The notes: generated by a model not told the origin, from the letters alone. A DNA stretch of 64,000 nucleotides from DAOQAU01 sp964640325 (GCA_964640325.1 CAZXID010000001.1:92603-156602), one strand, 5' to 3'; shown: positions 25,686 through 34,951, numbered from the stretch's first letter. Numbers and translations: made by a program.

Positions 25686-26796
25686 TTTTATTCCCGTATG
25701 CGAGCCGTTTTTAGGCGGTAATGAAAAAAAATATGTCGACGATTGCATGGAAACAGCCTGGATTTCGTCTGCAGGAAAATATGTCAGTGCTTTTGAAGAA
25801 GAATTTGCCAAATATTGTGATTGCAAGTACGGTGTCGCGGTTTGTAACGGAACGGTTTCACTGCATTTAGCACTTGCCGCACTGGGGATGGGAAAAGGCG
25901 ATGAGGTTATAATTCCTTCATTTACAATGATAGCATCAGCCTTTGCAATATGCTATACAGGCGCAACCCCTGTTTTTGTAGATGCAGATAAAGACACCTG
26001 GAATATTGATGTCAAAAAAATAGAAGAAAAAATTACGCCAAATACAAAAGTAATAATGCCTGTTCATATCTTTGGTAATCCTTGTGATATGGATACTATT
26101 GAAAAAATTGCAAAAAAATATAATTTATTTATCATAGAAGATGCCGCAGAAGCCCACGGAGCGACCTACAAAGATAAAAAAGTCGGAAGCTTTTCGGATA
26201 TTGCAAGCTTTAGCTTTTTTGCAAACAAAAATCTTACAACAGGCGAAGGCGGAATGGTTGTCACTAATGACAAAAAACATTATGATATGTGCAAAACCCT
26301 AAAAAATATGTCTTTTCCGCTCGATAGACCGAGAATTTATGAGCATGATTTTATCGGATTTAATTACCGTATGAGCAATATTCACGCGGCAATAGGACTG
26401 GCGCAAGTCGAAAAAGCCGATTTTTACAGAGATTTGAGGATTAAAAACAATAAATTATATAAAGAATTTTTAAATGGAGTTGACGGGGTAGTATTTCAAA
26501 AAGATGAAGCAAATTCTCTCAATGTCAATTGGATGAATTCGATTTTGCTTGAGCCTGAATTATACGGGCACACAAGAGATGAATTAATTGAACATTTGAA
26601 GCAAAATGGCGTTGAAACAAGGCTTTTATTTACGGGCATGCATAGGCAAAAATGTTTAAAAGATTTCGGATGTAATATGTCGGGAGATTATCCCGTAACC
26701 GAAAATTTAACCCAAAACGGACTATATCTTCCTTCGGCAAGTAGTTTAAAAGAAGAACAGATAAAATATATTTGTAGATTGATAAAGGATTTTTAA
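25678..26796 (+). CDS. DegT/DnrJ/EryC1-type PLP aminotransferase (TTG start)
   Basis: The 372-residue enzyme has GVAVCNGTVSLHLALAALGM, EVIIPSFTMIASAFAICYTG, PVFVDADKDTWNIDVKKIEE, the PLP-binding aspartate in LFIIEDAAEAHGATYKD and the Schiff-base lysine in SFSFFANKNLTTGEGGMV. It differs from LegC at 10.7 kb (FANKN instead of FNGNK) and so likely makes another amino sugar, e.g. a perosamine-like 4-amino sugar (inference). A TTG at 25678 with GAGG upstream is the best start; an in-frame ATG earlier is not available. Confidence 0.85.
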   Translation: MTDFIPVCEPFLGGNEKKYVDDCMETAWISSAGKYVSAFEEEFAKYCDCKYGVAVCNGTVSLHLALAALGMGKGDEVIIPSFTMIASAFAICYTGATPVFVDADKDTWNIDVKKIEEKITPNTKVIMPVHIFGNPCDMDTIEKIAKKYNLFIIEDAAEAHGATYKDKKVGSFSDIASFSFFANKNLTTGEGGMVVTNDKKHYDMCKTLKNMSFPLDRPRIYEHDFIGFNYRMSNIHAAIGLAQVEKADFYRDLRIKNNKLYKEFLNGVDGVVFQKDEANSLNVNWMNSILLEPELYGHTRDELIEHLKQNGVETRLLFTGMHRQKCLKDFGCNMSGDYPVTENLTQNGLYLPSASSLKEEQIKYICRLIKDF

Positions 26797-27549
26797 ATGC
26801 AAAAAGTTTTTGATAGTTATTCAAAATATTATGACTTGCTTTACAAGGATAAGGATTATGATAAAGAAACAGATTATATAGAATCTTTGTTAAAAAAGTT
26901 TTCTCCTGATGCGAGGGATATTTTAGAGCTTGGCTGTGGAACCGGAAAGCACGCACACAGGCTAAATAAAAAAGGTTATAATGTATACGGAGTTGATTTA
27001 AGCCAATCAATGCTGGCCAAAGCCAAAGAGCTTGGTGTCGAATGCGTACATGGAGATGTAAGAACATTTAAATGTAATAAAAAATTTGATGTAATTTTGT
27101 CTTTGTTTCATGTGGCAAGTTATCAAAATTCGGATGAAGATGTTTTAAATTATTTTAATACGGCTGCATCTCACTTGAAATCGGGTGGAGTTTTTATATT
27201 TGATTTGTGGCACAAACCTGCTGTTTTAGCCCAGGTTCCCGAAAACAGAGTTAAAACAATGGAAGATGATAAAATAAAGGTCGTGCGCTATTGTAAGCCG
27301 GTTCATTTACCCTCTAAATCTACTGTTGAGGTATGCTACAATATAGAAATTATTGATAAAACGACAAATAATATAGACAAAATCAGTGAAAAACATGTTA
27401 TGAGATATTTTTCTCAAGAAGAAATTTCGAGCTTTTCAAAACAAAACGAAATAGAAATAATCCATAGCGAAGAATGGCTAACGGGTAATATTCCTGACAA
27501 AACCACCTGGGGGGTTTGTTACGTAAACAAAAGGAAGGATTATATTTAG
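26797..27549 (+). CDS. Class I SAM-dependent methyltransferase
   Basis: The 250-residue protein starts FDSYSKYYDLLYKDKDYDKE and has motif I DILELGCGTGKHAHRLNKKG, motif II VYGVDLSQSMLAKAKE, VHGDVRTFKCNKKFDVILSL and a post-motif GGVFIFDLWHK. This layout is typical of small-molecule or sugar N-methyltransferases near DegT genes; N-methylation of the amino sugar is a plausible role. It begins exactly at the end of the aminotransferase gene. Confidence 0.82.
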   Translation: MQKVFDSYSKYYDLLYKDKDYDKETDYIESLLKKFSPDARDILELGCGTGKHAHRLNKKGYNVYGVDLSQSMLAKAKELGVECVHGDVRTFKCNKKFDVILSLFHVASYQNSDEDVLNYFNTAASHLKSGGVFIFDLWHKPAVLAQVPENRVKTMEDDKIKVVRYCKPVHLPSKSTVEVCYNIEIIDKTTNNIDKISEKHVMRYFSQEEISSFSKQNEIEIIHSEEWLTGNIPDKTTWGVCYVNKRKDYI

Positions 27550-28458
27550 ATGAATGGACATGGGTCAGAATATAATACAAAAGGTAAAACTCCTATTATT
27601 TTTATTCATTTTGGCAATCAGGAGCATCTTTATATAGCAATCAAGCAAGCAAAAAAGTATAATCCGGATTCAAGAATAATCTTGATAGGAGATGAAAGCA
27701 ATAAAAATTGTGTCGATTTTATTGAACACTATATGATAAATGATTTTATCTCGCAGCAGCGGGAAGAGCTTAAAAAAATATATATTCATTTAAGTACTAA
27801 TAATTATGAAATAGAAAGATTTTGTATTGAAAGGTGGTTTGTTCTAAATGAATTTTGTAAAAGAAATCCTGAAATATCAAATTTTTTGACTATAGATTCA
27901 GATATAATGCTTTATTGTGATGTTGATGCCGAAGCTGAAAAATTTAAAAAATTTGATTTTACATTGTCCGGAAGCTCCGGCGATACCTGCTATTTTAATA
28001 ATCTTGAAGTTTTGCAGGGCTTTTTGGACTACATTTTGGACATATATAAAAATCCTAAGACAATTTCACTTTTAAAAGGTACTAATCGATTATCCGGTCA
28101 AGTCATAAGTGATATGACTTTAATAATGAGTTATGCTTTTTATATAGGATTGGAAAGGGTTGGTTTTATTAATTTGCCCATAGAAAATTCTGTATATAAT
28201 CATAATTTTACATTTTCCGGCAAACAAATAAGATTCAAGTTGCAAAAGGATATATTATATAGAATTGACAAAAAAGCAAAAGAAAAAATCAGGTGTAATT
28301 CCTTGCATTTTCAGTGGCAAGCAAAAATGTTTATGAAAAAAGTTTATAAAACAGGTAAAATTCCAAATCCGAATAAAACTGTTTTGAACAGAATACAGAA
28401 TGAATTATATCGTTTTGTCAAAAAAAATTATCATAAAATTAAAAATAAGGGGAAATAA
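27550..28458 (+). CDS. Putative GT-A glycosyltransferase
   Basis: The 302-residue protein has an N-terminal Rossmann-like part (PIIFIHFGNQEHLYIAIKQA), a conserved ERFCIERWFVLNEFC helix and a metal-binding DxD in SNFLTIDSDIMLYCDV. The C-terminal 60 residues are basic. The first half is similar in plan to capsule glycosyltransferases that act on a nucleotide sugar, but the family could not be named. It begins immediately after the methyltransferase stop. Confidence 0.6.
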   Translation: MNGHGSEYNTKGKTPIIFIHFGNQEHLYIAIKQAKKYNPDSRIILIGDESNKNCVDFIEHYMINDFISQQREELKKIYIHLSTNNYEIERFCIERWFVLNEFCKRNPEISNFLTIDSDIMLYCDVDAEAEKFKKFDFTLSGSSGDTCYFNNLEVLQGFLDYILDIYKNPKTISLLKGTNRLSGQVISDMTLIMSYAFYIGLERVGFINLPIENSVYNHNFTFSGKQIRFKLQKDILYRIDKKAKEKIRCNSLHFQWQAKMFMKKVYKTGKIPNPNKTVLNRIQNELYRFVKKNYHKIKNKGK

Positions 28459-28460
28459 AA

Positions 28461-29606
28461 ATGAGAATAGGATTTCACCTTGGAGAAATATATAACGAAG
28501 ACTTAGGCGGGGGGTATACTTTTCAAAAAAGTATAATTGAGGCTCTTGGCAAAGTTGTATCAGAACATGAGTTTATTTTTTATTACAGGGGAAGAAAAAG
28601 GACTTTTCTTGATTATCCGAATATGACATTTATTAATCTTAATGTGGTTGAAAGTAGTTTTTTTAATAAGAAAAAAAACAAACAAGAGGCTTTAAAAAAA
28701 ATGGTCTTAAAAGATAAGATTGATATAGTTTATTTTATAACTCCCTATTATGAAGAAATTGATTTGCCTTATATTTTTACGGTTTGGGATTTAAATCACA
28801 GAAAAAATACTTTTTTCCCTGAAGTTTTTATAAATAAAGAGTTTGAAAATAGAGAAAAATTTTATCAAACGGCTATCTCAAAATCAAGTTATACGATTAT
28901 CGGAAATAAAACGGGGAAAAGCCAGGTTTGTAAGTATTACAATATGGATGAAGAAAGAGTTAAGACAATACCAATGCCTATTCCTGATTATGTTTATGAA
29001 AAAAGCGGTGATGATAATATTTTGAATAAATTAAATCTTCAAAAAGAAAAATATTTATTTTATCCGGCTCAATTTTGGGCACATAAAAATCACATAAGAT
29101 TAATCAAGGCTATGAAAATTTTAAAAGAACAGGATTTTGATTTTAAAATGGTATTTACCGGATCAGACAAAGGGAATAAAGACTATATAGAGCAAAAAAT
29201 TAAAGAATACGGATTAGAAAATGAGATTTTATTTGCAGGTTTTGTATCTCAGCAAGAGTTAATTTCTTTGTATAAAAATGCCTATGCGCTTACTTATTCG
29301 TCATTTTTTGGTCCTGATAACATTCCTCCGCTTGAGGCTATGGCTTTAAAATGTCCTGTTATTTCAAGCAACGCTGAGGGGATGGAAGAACAGCTCGGGA
29401 ATTGTGCTCTTTATTTTGATTTAAAAAATGAAAATGAACTTGTGGAACAAATTAAAAAACTTAGTGATAAAAATTTAAGACAGGATTTAATACAAAAAGG
29501 CGAAATTTTGGCAAAAAGTTGTTCTGCTCAAAACTATGTTGTCAAAATGCTTGAAGTAATTAATGAATTTCAGCCGATAAGAGAATGTTGGGAAAATTCA
29601 AACTAA
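28461..29606 (+). CDS. Glycosyltransferase family 4
   Basis: The 381-residue GT-B protein starts MRIGFHLGEIYNEDLGGGYT with the glycine-rich acceptor loop, and has YLFYPAQFWAHKNHIRLIKA, then EILFAGFVSQQELISLYKNA, YALTYSSFFGPDNIPPLEAM and ALKCPVISSNAEGMEEQLG. That combination is the hallmark of GT4 (E-x7-E-like motif around the sugar nucleotide). GGGGAAATAAAA precedes the ATG. It ends the plus-strand glycan run and converges on the next gene. Confidence 0.85.
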   Translation: MRIGFHLGEIYNEDLGGGYTFQKSIIEALGKVVSEHEFIFYYRGRKRTFLDYPNMTFINLNVVESSFFNKKKNKQEALKKMVLKDKIDIVYFITPYYEEIDLPYIFTVWDLNHRKNTFFPEVFINKEFENREKFYQTAISKSSYTIIGNKTGKSQVCKYYNMDEERVKTIPMPIPDYVYEKSGDDNILNKLNLQKEKYLFYPAQFWAHKNHIRLIKAMKILKEQDFDFKMVFTGSDKGNKDYIEQKIKEYGLENEILFAGFVSQQELISLYKNAYALTYSSFFGPDNIPPLEAMALKCPVISSNAEGMEEQLGNCALYFDLKNENELVEQIKKLSDKNLRQDLIQKGEILAKSCSAQNYVVKMLEVINEFQPIRECWENSN

Positions 29607-29610
29607 AATT

Positions 29611-31212
29611 CTAATCAAAATTAATACCAAATTTGTTTTCGACTTTCTTGACCAACTTGTTGCCAAATAATGCGTAATCCCCGCTTATTTTTGTCTGTTC
29701 AAAATCAAAATTTAAAATCTCTTCTTTAATATTATTAACGTATTTTTGGACCTCAGGCGGGGAGTTCATAAAAGAAGAATTGGAAAACTTTTTTTCTAAA
29801 TCTTTTCTGACCGAAGACATATGGTGCATAACAATTTCTTGTACCGGAAATAAATAGAATTTACCTTTTGCGTTAACTCTTCTGGTGGGGTCGGTGAGAA
29901 CCGGAAAGAAGCTTTTGCCGTGTCTGCAAAAGGGGTTTTTCTTCAAGTTTATAATAAAAGGGACTTGAAAATTATATTTTTCATCATTTTCAAAAGTAAA
30001 TGTATAGCCCTCAATAAGTCTTAGCGTGGGGGTTTTTATGTATTCAACAAGTGAGACGGCACTGTAATCTATTTTCTTTTTAATTATAAATTCTTTGGCA
30101 TTATTCAATTCTTGCGCCTCATAAAATTCGTCAACATCCAGGCTCATAAAGTGAGTGCATTTATTCTTTTTTGCCAAATTTAAGCCTATATTACGTTTTT
30201 TAATTTCATTTTTTTGTGCCGTAAGTTTCAAATTCGGTTGATAATGAAAAATTTCATCAATCAAACCTTCCTTTTGCATTTGTTTTAATTTTTCTTCCAA
30301 ATCGGAAGAGGATTGTTGGCCGAAATTTGAAGTTGTTTGATAAATCACATTTATATAGTCAACGCTTGATCTGATTGACTTGGCAGAAAAAGGCAAAAGT
30401 TCTTCTGCGTCAAACAAATTGTAAGAAACTCCGAGCTTCATTTTTCTTGCTTTGCTTGTAAACATTGGAATAAAACCGAATAGATAGCATTTGGTTTCTT
30501 TTTTTGTTTTTAGTATTTTCAGCAGAGGAATTTTGAATAATTTAATATATTTTTTTGTTCCGTAATATTTTTCAACCACTTCTGTTCTTTCATTGATATG
30601 TTCTTCATCTGCTACAGAAGATCGTCCATTGAAATTGTGAATGGAGATGATATATGGAATGTGTTTGTAGCTGCAATTGTAAACATCAATCCATTGAATC
30701 CATTTTTCAAAGTCACTTACTATATTATATTTTTCGTTATAAGTCCCATATTTTTCAAATAATTCTTTTTTAATAAATGTTGAAGGATGTGGTAGACATT
30801 CTTTTCTGAACCAGCCGTAGGGGATTTTGTCAGGGGATTTTTTTATAAAAGTTTTTTCGCCCTGTTCATATTTTAAGTCGCCGTATACTAAATCTTCACC
30901 GGTCAGATTTTCATAAGCATTTCTAAGTGATTCGTTTTCATAATAACAGTCACCGGCGTTTAAAAACTGAAGGTATTCTCCTTTTGCGGCTTTAATTCCT
31001 TTGTTCATGGCATTATAAACGCCATTATCTTTTTCGCTTACAAAAATATTCATTCTGTTGCGGTATTTGTTGAGACGTTGTATGGTTTGCGAGTTTGAGC
31101 CGCCGTCTATAACAATCCATTCAAAATCCTGAAAAGATTGATTAACAACACTCTCGCAGGTTTTTTCAATATCGGGATCATTGTAGCAAATAGTAATTAC
31201 AGAAATTTTCAT
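29611..31212 (-). CDS. Two-domain glycosyltransferase: GT2 plus second GT-A-like domain
   Basis: The start at 31212 (MKISVITICYND) is preferred; a TTG 51 bases upstream would overlap gmhA. The 533-residue protein has a typical GT2 domain (FEWIVIDGGSNSQTIQRLNK, NGVYNAMNKGIKAAKGEYLQ, LNAGDCYYE). After a linker, a second GT-A-like part from about residue 280 has a DxD in THFMSLDVDEFYEAQELNNA and a conserved CRHGKSFFPV. It likely adds two sugars or reads a chain end. A promoter with TATAAT lies 6 bases before the ATG, with no ribosome-binding site visible. Confidence 0.78.
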   Translation of the reverse strand: MKISVITICYNDPDIEKTCESVVNQSFQDFEWIVIDGGSNSQTIQRLNKYRNRMNIFVSEKDNGVYNAMNKGIKAAKGEYLQFLNAGDCYYENESLRNAYENLTGEDLVYGDLKYEQGEKTFIKKSPDKIPYGWFRKECLPHPSTFIKKELFEKYGTYNEKYNIVSDFEKWIQWIDVYNCSYKHIPYIISIHNFNGRSSVADEEHINERTEVVEKYYGTKKYIKLFKIPLLKILKTKKETKCYLFGFIPMFTSKARKMKLGVSYNLFDAEELLPFSAKSIRSSVDYINVIYQTTSNFGQQSSSDLEEKLKQMQKEGLIDEIFHYQPNLKLTAQKNEIKKRNIGLNLAKKNKCTHFMSLDVDEFYEAQELNNAKEFIIKKKIDYSAVSLVEYIKTPTLRLIEGYTFTFENDEKYNFQVPFIINLKKNPFCRHGKSFFPVLTDPTRRVNAKGKFYLFPVQEIVMHHMSSVRKDLEKKFSNSSFMNSPPEVQKYVNNIKEEILNFDFEQTKISGDYALFGNKLVKKVENKFGINFD

Positions 31213-31218
31213 ACGATT

Positions 31219-31247
31219 ATTATACAATAAAATATTAAACGTGTGAA
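31219..31247 (-). promoter_or_regulatory. Strong promoter directly abutting the glycosyltransferase start codon
   Basis: On the minus strand TTCACA (31242-31247) is separated by 17 bases from TATAAT (31219-31224), and the ATG at 31212 lies 6 bases further. Transcription would begin at or near the ATG itself, giving a leaderless mRNA. This fits the lack of any Shine-Dalgarno sequence there. The promoter lies inside the 3' end of gmhA. Confidence 0.6.
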
Positions 31248-31804
31248 AAAAGCTTATCTTCAACCATTTTGCAAATTACATGTCCGAGCATCATATGAGA
31301 TTCTTGAATAATAGAAGTTTCTTTTGCGGGAATTTTAATTAAAATATCACAGTATTCATCCATTTCACAAGGGGTAACTCCTGTAAATCCTATTTTTATT
31401 AAACTCATTGCAGATCCGGTTTTGAGCGCCTCAATGATATTTTTTGATTTACCCGAGGTGGAAAATGCAAACAAGATGTCGCCGGGTTTGCCGATAGCTT
31501 CAATTTGTCTTGAAAAAACTCTTTCGTAGCCAAAGTCATTTGACAATGCGGTAATAAGAGCATTGTTTGAGGCAAGGGAAATTGCGTTAAAAGCTTTTCT
31601 TTCTTTAAAAAATTTAGATACAAATTCAGTTGCCAAATGGTCACAGTCGCTTGCAGAGCCGCCGTTTCCTACAAAAAGAAGCTTGCGGTCATTGCTTAGA
31701 GTTTGCACTATAACTTCGCTTATTTTTTCGATGTCTTTTAAAATTTTTTTATCTTGTAGTATTTTTTTCTTTGTTTCTATTGATTGGATTATATAATCTT
31801 CCAT
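31235..31804 (-). CDS. gmhA: Phosphoheptose isomerase GmhA
   Basis: The 189-residue SIS protein has LLFVGNGGSASDCDHLATEF, the SLASNNALITALSNDFGYE loop, GDILFAFSTSGKSKNIIEAL and a C-terminal IQESHMMLGHVICKMVED. This matches sedoheptulose-7-phosphate isomerase, the first step to ADP- or GDP-heptose for surface glycans. GAGGAA precedes the ATG and a TATAAT box is at 31831-31836 on the minus strand, about 25 bases upstream. Length is normal. Confidence 0.9.
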   Translation of the reverse strand: MEDYIIQSIETKKKILQDKKILKDIEKISEVIVQTLSNDRKLLFVGNGGSASDCDHLATEFVSKFFKERKAFNAISLASNNALITALSNDFGYERVFSRQIEAIGKPGDILFAFSTSGKSKNIIEALKTGSAMSLIKIGFTGVTPCEMDEYCDILIKIPAKETSIIQESHMMLGHVICKMVEDKLFSHV

Positions 31805-31851
31805 TTTAGTTCCTCTTTGTTTGTCCTGATATTATAGCACACAAAAAAAGT

Positions 31852-31878
31852 AAAAAAAAGCCGACCATTCGGACGGCT
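31852..31878 (-). terminator. Rho-independent terminator (minus strand)
   Basis: On the minus strand AGCCG-N10-CGGCT is followed by eight T. It lies 150 bases beyond the stop of the MalK-type ATPase gene, and just before the gmhA promoter. It may end the ATPase transcript or a short RNA that precedes it. Confidence 0.7.
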
Positions 31879-31935
31879 ACTAGACTTGGGGAGGAGGTTA
31901 AGAAAAACCTTTCGGTTCTTCATACTTCCTTTATC
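31852..31935 (-). ncRNA. Candidate small RNA with anti-Shine-Dalgarno loop
   Basis: Upstream of the terminator the minus strand has a GAAA-capped hairpin (AACC-GAAA-GGTT), then AACCTCCTCCCC, a single-stranded stretch complementary to Shine-Dalgarno sequences. The order hairpin, C-rich loop, terminator is what regulatory sRNAs look like. No convincing own promoter was found, so a 3'UTR of the upstream gene is equally possible. Confidence 0.3.
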
Positions 31936-32032
31936 GTCAAATTCTTTCAAAAACTTTAAAAATCTCATTCAAATGGTTTACATTTCTTTATGCTTAAAAA
32001 TATTGATATATTAAGTATTTTACAAAAAAGCC

Positions 32033-33091
32033 CTAATAAAGTCTTTCGGTGGTTTTTTTATCGAAAATTAAAATGTTTTTGGCATCAAAGTTAAGAATTA
32101 AATCTTCATCGACTGCAAATTCCGGCGGAAGCTTCACGCTACAACGGTTCTGACCTATATAAAAATAAATTATTTTTTCACTGCCGAGCATTTCAACCAT
32201 ATCGACTTTAGTGCAAAACCTTATTTTACCGCCTTCTGAGGTCATGTTTTCAGGGCGAATTCCTATTAAAATCTTTTTTCTGTCGCCTACGGCAGAAATT
32301 TGCGCTTGAGTCATAGGAATTGAAAGTTCATTTATTTTAATACTGTTATCTGCGATTTTTCCTTCAAGAAAATTCATCTGCGGAGAGCCGACAAAGCCTG
32401 CCACAAAGACATTTTTTGGGTCGTTATAAATGTTCTCGGGAGTATCAATCTGTTGAATAATTCCTTTGTCCAACACAACAATTCTGTCACCCATTGTTAA
32501 AGCTTCTGTTTGGTCGTGGGTTACGTATATGAAAGTTGTCTGAAGTTTTTGGTGAAGTTTTTTGATTTCAGAGCGCATTTGAACCCTTAATTTTGCATCC
32601 AAATTTGAAAGCGGTTCATCCATCAAAAAGACTTTAGGCTCTCTGACAATTGCTCTGCCAAGTGCCACACGTTGCCTTTGTCCGCCTGAGAGCTGCTTGG
32701 GTTTTCTGTCAAGATAGCTTTTTAAATCAAGAATTTCGGCTGCTTCTTTTACTTTTTCGTCAATAACTTTTTTTGAAAACCCTCTCATTTTAAGTCCGAA
32801 AGCTATGTTTTCATAAACCGTCATATGAGGATAAAGTGCATAACTCTGAAAAACAAAAGCGATATCTCTGTCTTTTGGCGCAACTTTGTTTACTTTTCTT
32901 TCTCCGATATAAATATCGCCCGAAGTTATCTCTTCAAGCCCTGCTATCATTCTTAAAATGGTTGATTTTCCGCATCCTGAGGCTCCTACCAGCACCAAAA
33001 ATTCTTTGTCTTTTATCTCCAAATCGATTCCGTCTATGACGTTTTTTTTGTCATAGGCTTTTTGAATGTTTTTTAAAATCACTTCTGCCAT
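32033..33091 (-). CDS. ugpC: ABC transporter ATP-binding protein, MalK/UgpC type
   Basis: The 352-residue protein has Walker A (VLVGASGCGKSTILRMIAGL), Q-loop, signature LSGGQRQRVALGRAIVREPK, Walker B (VFLMDEPLSNLDAKLR), and the H-loop in FIYVTHDQTEALTMGDR. Residues 240-352 form a TOBE/OB regulatory domain as in sugar importers. No permease or binding protein is adjacent, so it probably serves several importers as in other genomes with a lone MsmK/UgpC. It ends an operon with the kinase-like gene upstream (22-base gap). Confidence 0.88.
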   Translation of the reverse strand: MAEVILKNIQKAYDKKNVIDGIDLEIKDKEFLVLVGASGCGKSTILRMIAGLEEITSGDIYIGERKVNKVAPKDRDIAFVFQSYALYPHMTVYENIAFGLKMRGFSKKVIDEKVKEAAEILDLKSYLDRKPKQLSGGQRQRVALGRAIVREPKVFLMDEPLSNLDAKLRVQMRSEIKKLHQKLQTTFIYVTHDQTEALTMGDRIVVLDKGIIQQIDTPENIYNDPKNVFVAGFVGSPQMNFLEGKIADNSIKINELSIPMTQAQISAVGDRKKILIGIRPENMTSEGGKIRFCTKVDMVEMLGSEKIIYFYIGQNRCSVKLPPEFAVDEDLILNFDAKNILIFDKKTTERLY

Positions 33092-33113
33092 TTGATGCCC
33101 CTGTTAAAAAATT

Positions 33114-34250
33114 TTATTCTTGATGAAACTTCTCCGCCGGAATTATGAAATTGTAAGTTGTTCCCTGCATTGATTCTGATTCAACCCAAATGTCTCCGCC
33201 GATTGTTTTCACAAGATTTTTTGCGCTTGCAAGTGCAATTGATTTTACTATGTTCTTTTTATTGGGTTTGTCAAGCTGTGCATAAGGTTCAAAAAGAACA
33301 GCCAACTCATTTTCGTTAAGCCCGATGCCTGTATCTGTTATCGAAAACATCATGTAAGATTTTTCCACGGCATCTTGAGGAACATAAACTTCGTGTTGAA
33401 ATACAAATTCTAAATCCGGATGATGTGCTTTAATTTTAATTGAACCTATATCTGTAGATTTTATTGCTGTTTCTAGAATGTTCTGTAAAATAATTTTTAA
33501 GGCGCCTTCATCAGAAAAAATTGTGCGTTTGACTATGTCTTCAGTGTCAAAAGTCATATTAAGATTTTTTTCCTTAACCGCAGCTTCATTATTTTTCATC
33601 ACGCCCTGAATAGTATTAATTACATCAAAAATTTGAAAATCGTATTCGAAAAGATTTGATTCTGTTTTTGAAAGTTCTACTATTTTATCCATAAGATAGA
33701 GCATATCGTTGGAATTTTTGTTTATGATTTTAATATATTTTGCCTGTTTTTCGCTCATATCTCCGCCCAAGCCTTCTACCATGGCCTGAGAAAACCCCAA
33801 AATTGAATGCACAGGGGATTTAAGCTCATTTGAAAGTTTAACCAAAAAGGCATTTTTGTCTTTGTTTATTTTTTTTGAAACTTCGTGTTCCATAAGGATT
33901 CCGGAAACTGTTTTGTAGCTTTGAGTGACATCGCGAATAGAAAGCAGATAATAATCATCTAAAATTCTTCCGGTGATTTCAAGAAAAAGCTCTCTGTCTG
34001 ATGTTGTTTTTGCTTTTCCGACCGCGGATTTTGCGTTTTCAACAATCTGTTTTGTTAAATCAAGTCCGCTTTCTATAACATCATTTATGTTGGATTTTAA
34101 AAATTCGCCTTTTGCGATATTTAAAATTATACACGCAGTATCATTTACCAATTCTACTTTTCCCGAAGCATCTATAAGAATTACCCCGTCTGCCAGATTT
34201 GATAAAATATCAGCGTCCTTCACTTTCAATAAAAAATTCCTGAAAACCAT
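33114..34250 (-). CDS. Degenerate PAS-histidine-kinase-like protein
   Basis: The 378-residue cytoplasmic protein has a PAS domain (residues 10-75, ADGVILIDASGKVELVND), a dimerisation region and an ATPase-like domain. The H-box reads LSNELKSPVHSILGFSQ: the phosphoacceptor position that is His in SHELRTP is Asn (codon AAT). The N-box is LQNILETAIKST, lacking the second Asn, and the G2 glycines are replaced (KSIALASAKNLVKTIG). DTGIGL and LFEPYAQLD remain. It probably cannot autophosphorylate and may act as a sensor or scaffold. It lies just upstream of the ABC ATPase gene. Confidence 0.78.
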   Translation of the reverse strand: MVFRNFLLKVKDADILSNLADGVILIDASGKVELVNDTACIILNIAKGEFLKSNINDVIESGLDLTKQIVENAKSAVGKAKTTSDRELFLEITGRILDDYYLLSIRDVTQSYKTVSGILMEHEVSKKINKDKNAFLVKLSNELKSPVHSILGFSQAMVEGLGGDMSEKQAKYIKIINKNSNDMLYLMDKIVELSKTESNLFEYDFQIFDVINTIQGVMKNNEAAVKEKNLNMTFDTEDIVKRTIFSDEGALKIILQNILETAIKSTDIGSIKIKAHHPDLEFVFQHEVYVPQDAVEKSYMMFSITDTGIGLNENELAVLFEPYAQLDKPNKKNIVKSIALASAKNLVKTIGGDIWVESESMQGTTYNFIIPAEKFHQE

Positions 34251-34438
34251 TTTCTATTCCCTATTCTAGCTAACAAGAATATATTAGCATAAAATTTGAT
34301 TTTTCACATACACTACAATAAGGATTTTATAAATCGGCTGAATAGCTGAAAGGATGAATGGGTGAATGGTCCTTTTAGTTTATAAGCTTGTATTACTAAG
34401 CTTCTTGCCATCCTGCCCTCTATTTACTATTTACCCCT

Positions 34439-34951
34439 TCAAGAAGCTTTTTTGTAGAATTTTTCCCAGTACTCTCTGTTTTCTTTTGAGTTGGAAATTT
34501 CAAACAAAAGGTAGTCATCAGGTCTTGAAGGTCTTTTAATAAGCTTCATCCCTGCTTCTTTGGGTGTTCTGTCGGCTTTTTTCTGGTTGCACTCTTTACA
34601 GCAGGTTGCGATATTTTCCCAAATATCGGGGCCGAGTCTTGATTTTGGATAAACATGATCTAAGGTTAATTCCGATGAGGGAAACTTCCGTCCGCAATAT
34701 TGACAGGTGTGCTCATCTCTTATAAAAATGTTCTCACGTGAAAATGGCAGTTCCAACTCGGGAACTGCCACATCATAGGTTAATTTTATTGTTTTGGGAA
34801 TGTAATACTCGTCTATCTTAATATAATTTTCTATACCTTCGAGCTTTTCAATATACTCTGCCTTGCCTTTGATTAAAAGCACTACCGCCCGCTTCCAGCT
34901 CGTTATATGAAGCGGCTCACAGTCACTGTTTAGTAAAAGAACCTTTTTCAT
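34439..34951 (-). CDS. HNH endonuclease-like protein
   Basis: The 170-residue protein has an N-terminal part (VLLLNSDCEPLHITSWKRAV) and an HNH module with two CxxC pairs (CQYCGRKF and CCKECNQKK) around LTLDHVYPKSRLGPDIWENI. This is the standalone HNH family common in cyanobacteria and related lineages; its cellular role is not known. Length is normal. It is a single gene. Confidence 0.85.
   Translation of the reverse strand: MKKVLLLNSDCEPLHITSWKRAVVLLIKGKAEYIEKLEGIENYIKIDEYYIPKTIKLTYDVAVPELELPFSRENIFIRDEHTCQYCGRKFPSSELTLDHVYPKSRLGPDIWENIATCCKECNQKKADRTPKEAGMKLIKRPSRPDDYLLFEISNSKENREYWEKFYKKAS

Noticed and set aside
25473..25826. 117-codon minus frame across the cupin and aminotransferase genes
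   Set aside because: It is antisense to two well-supported genes and shows no motif.
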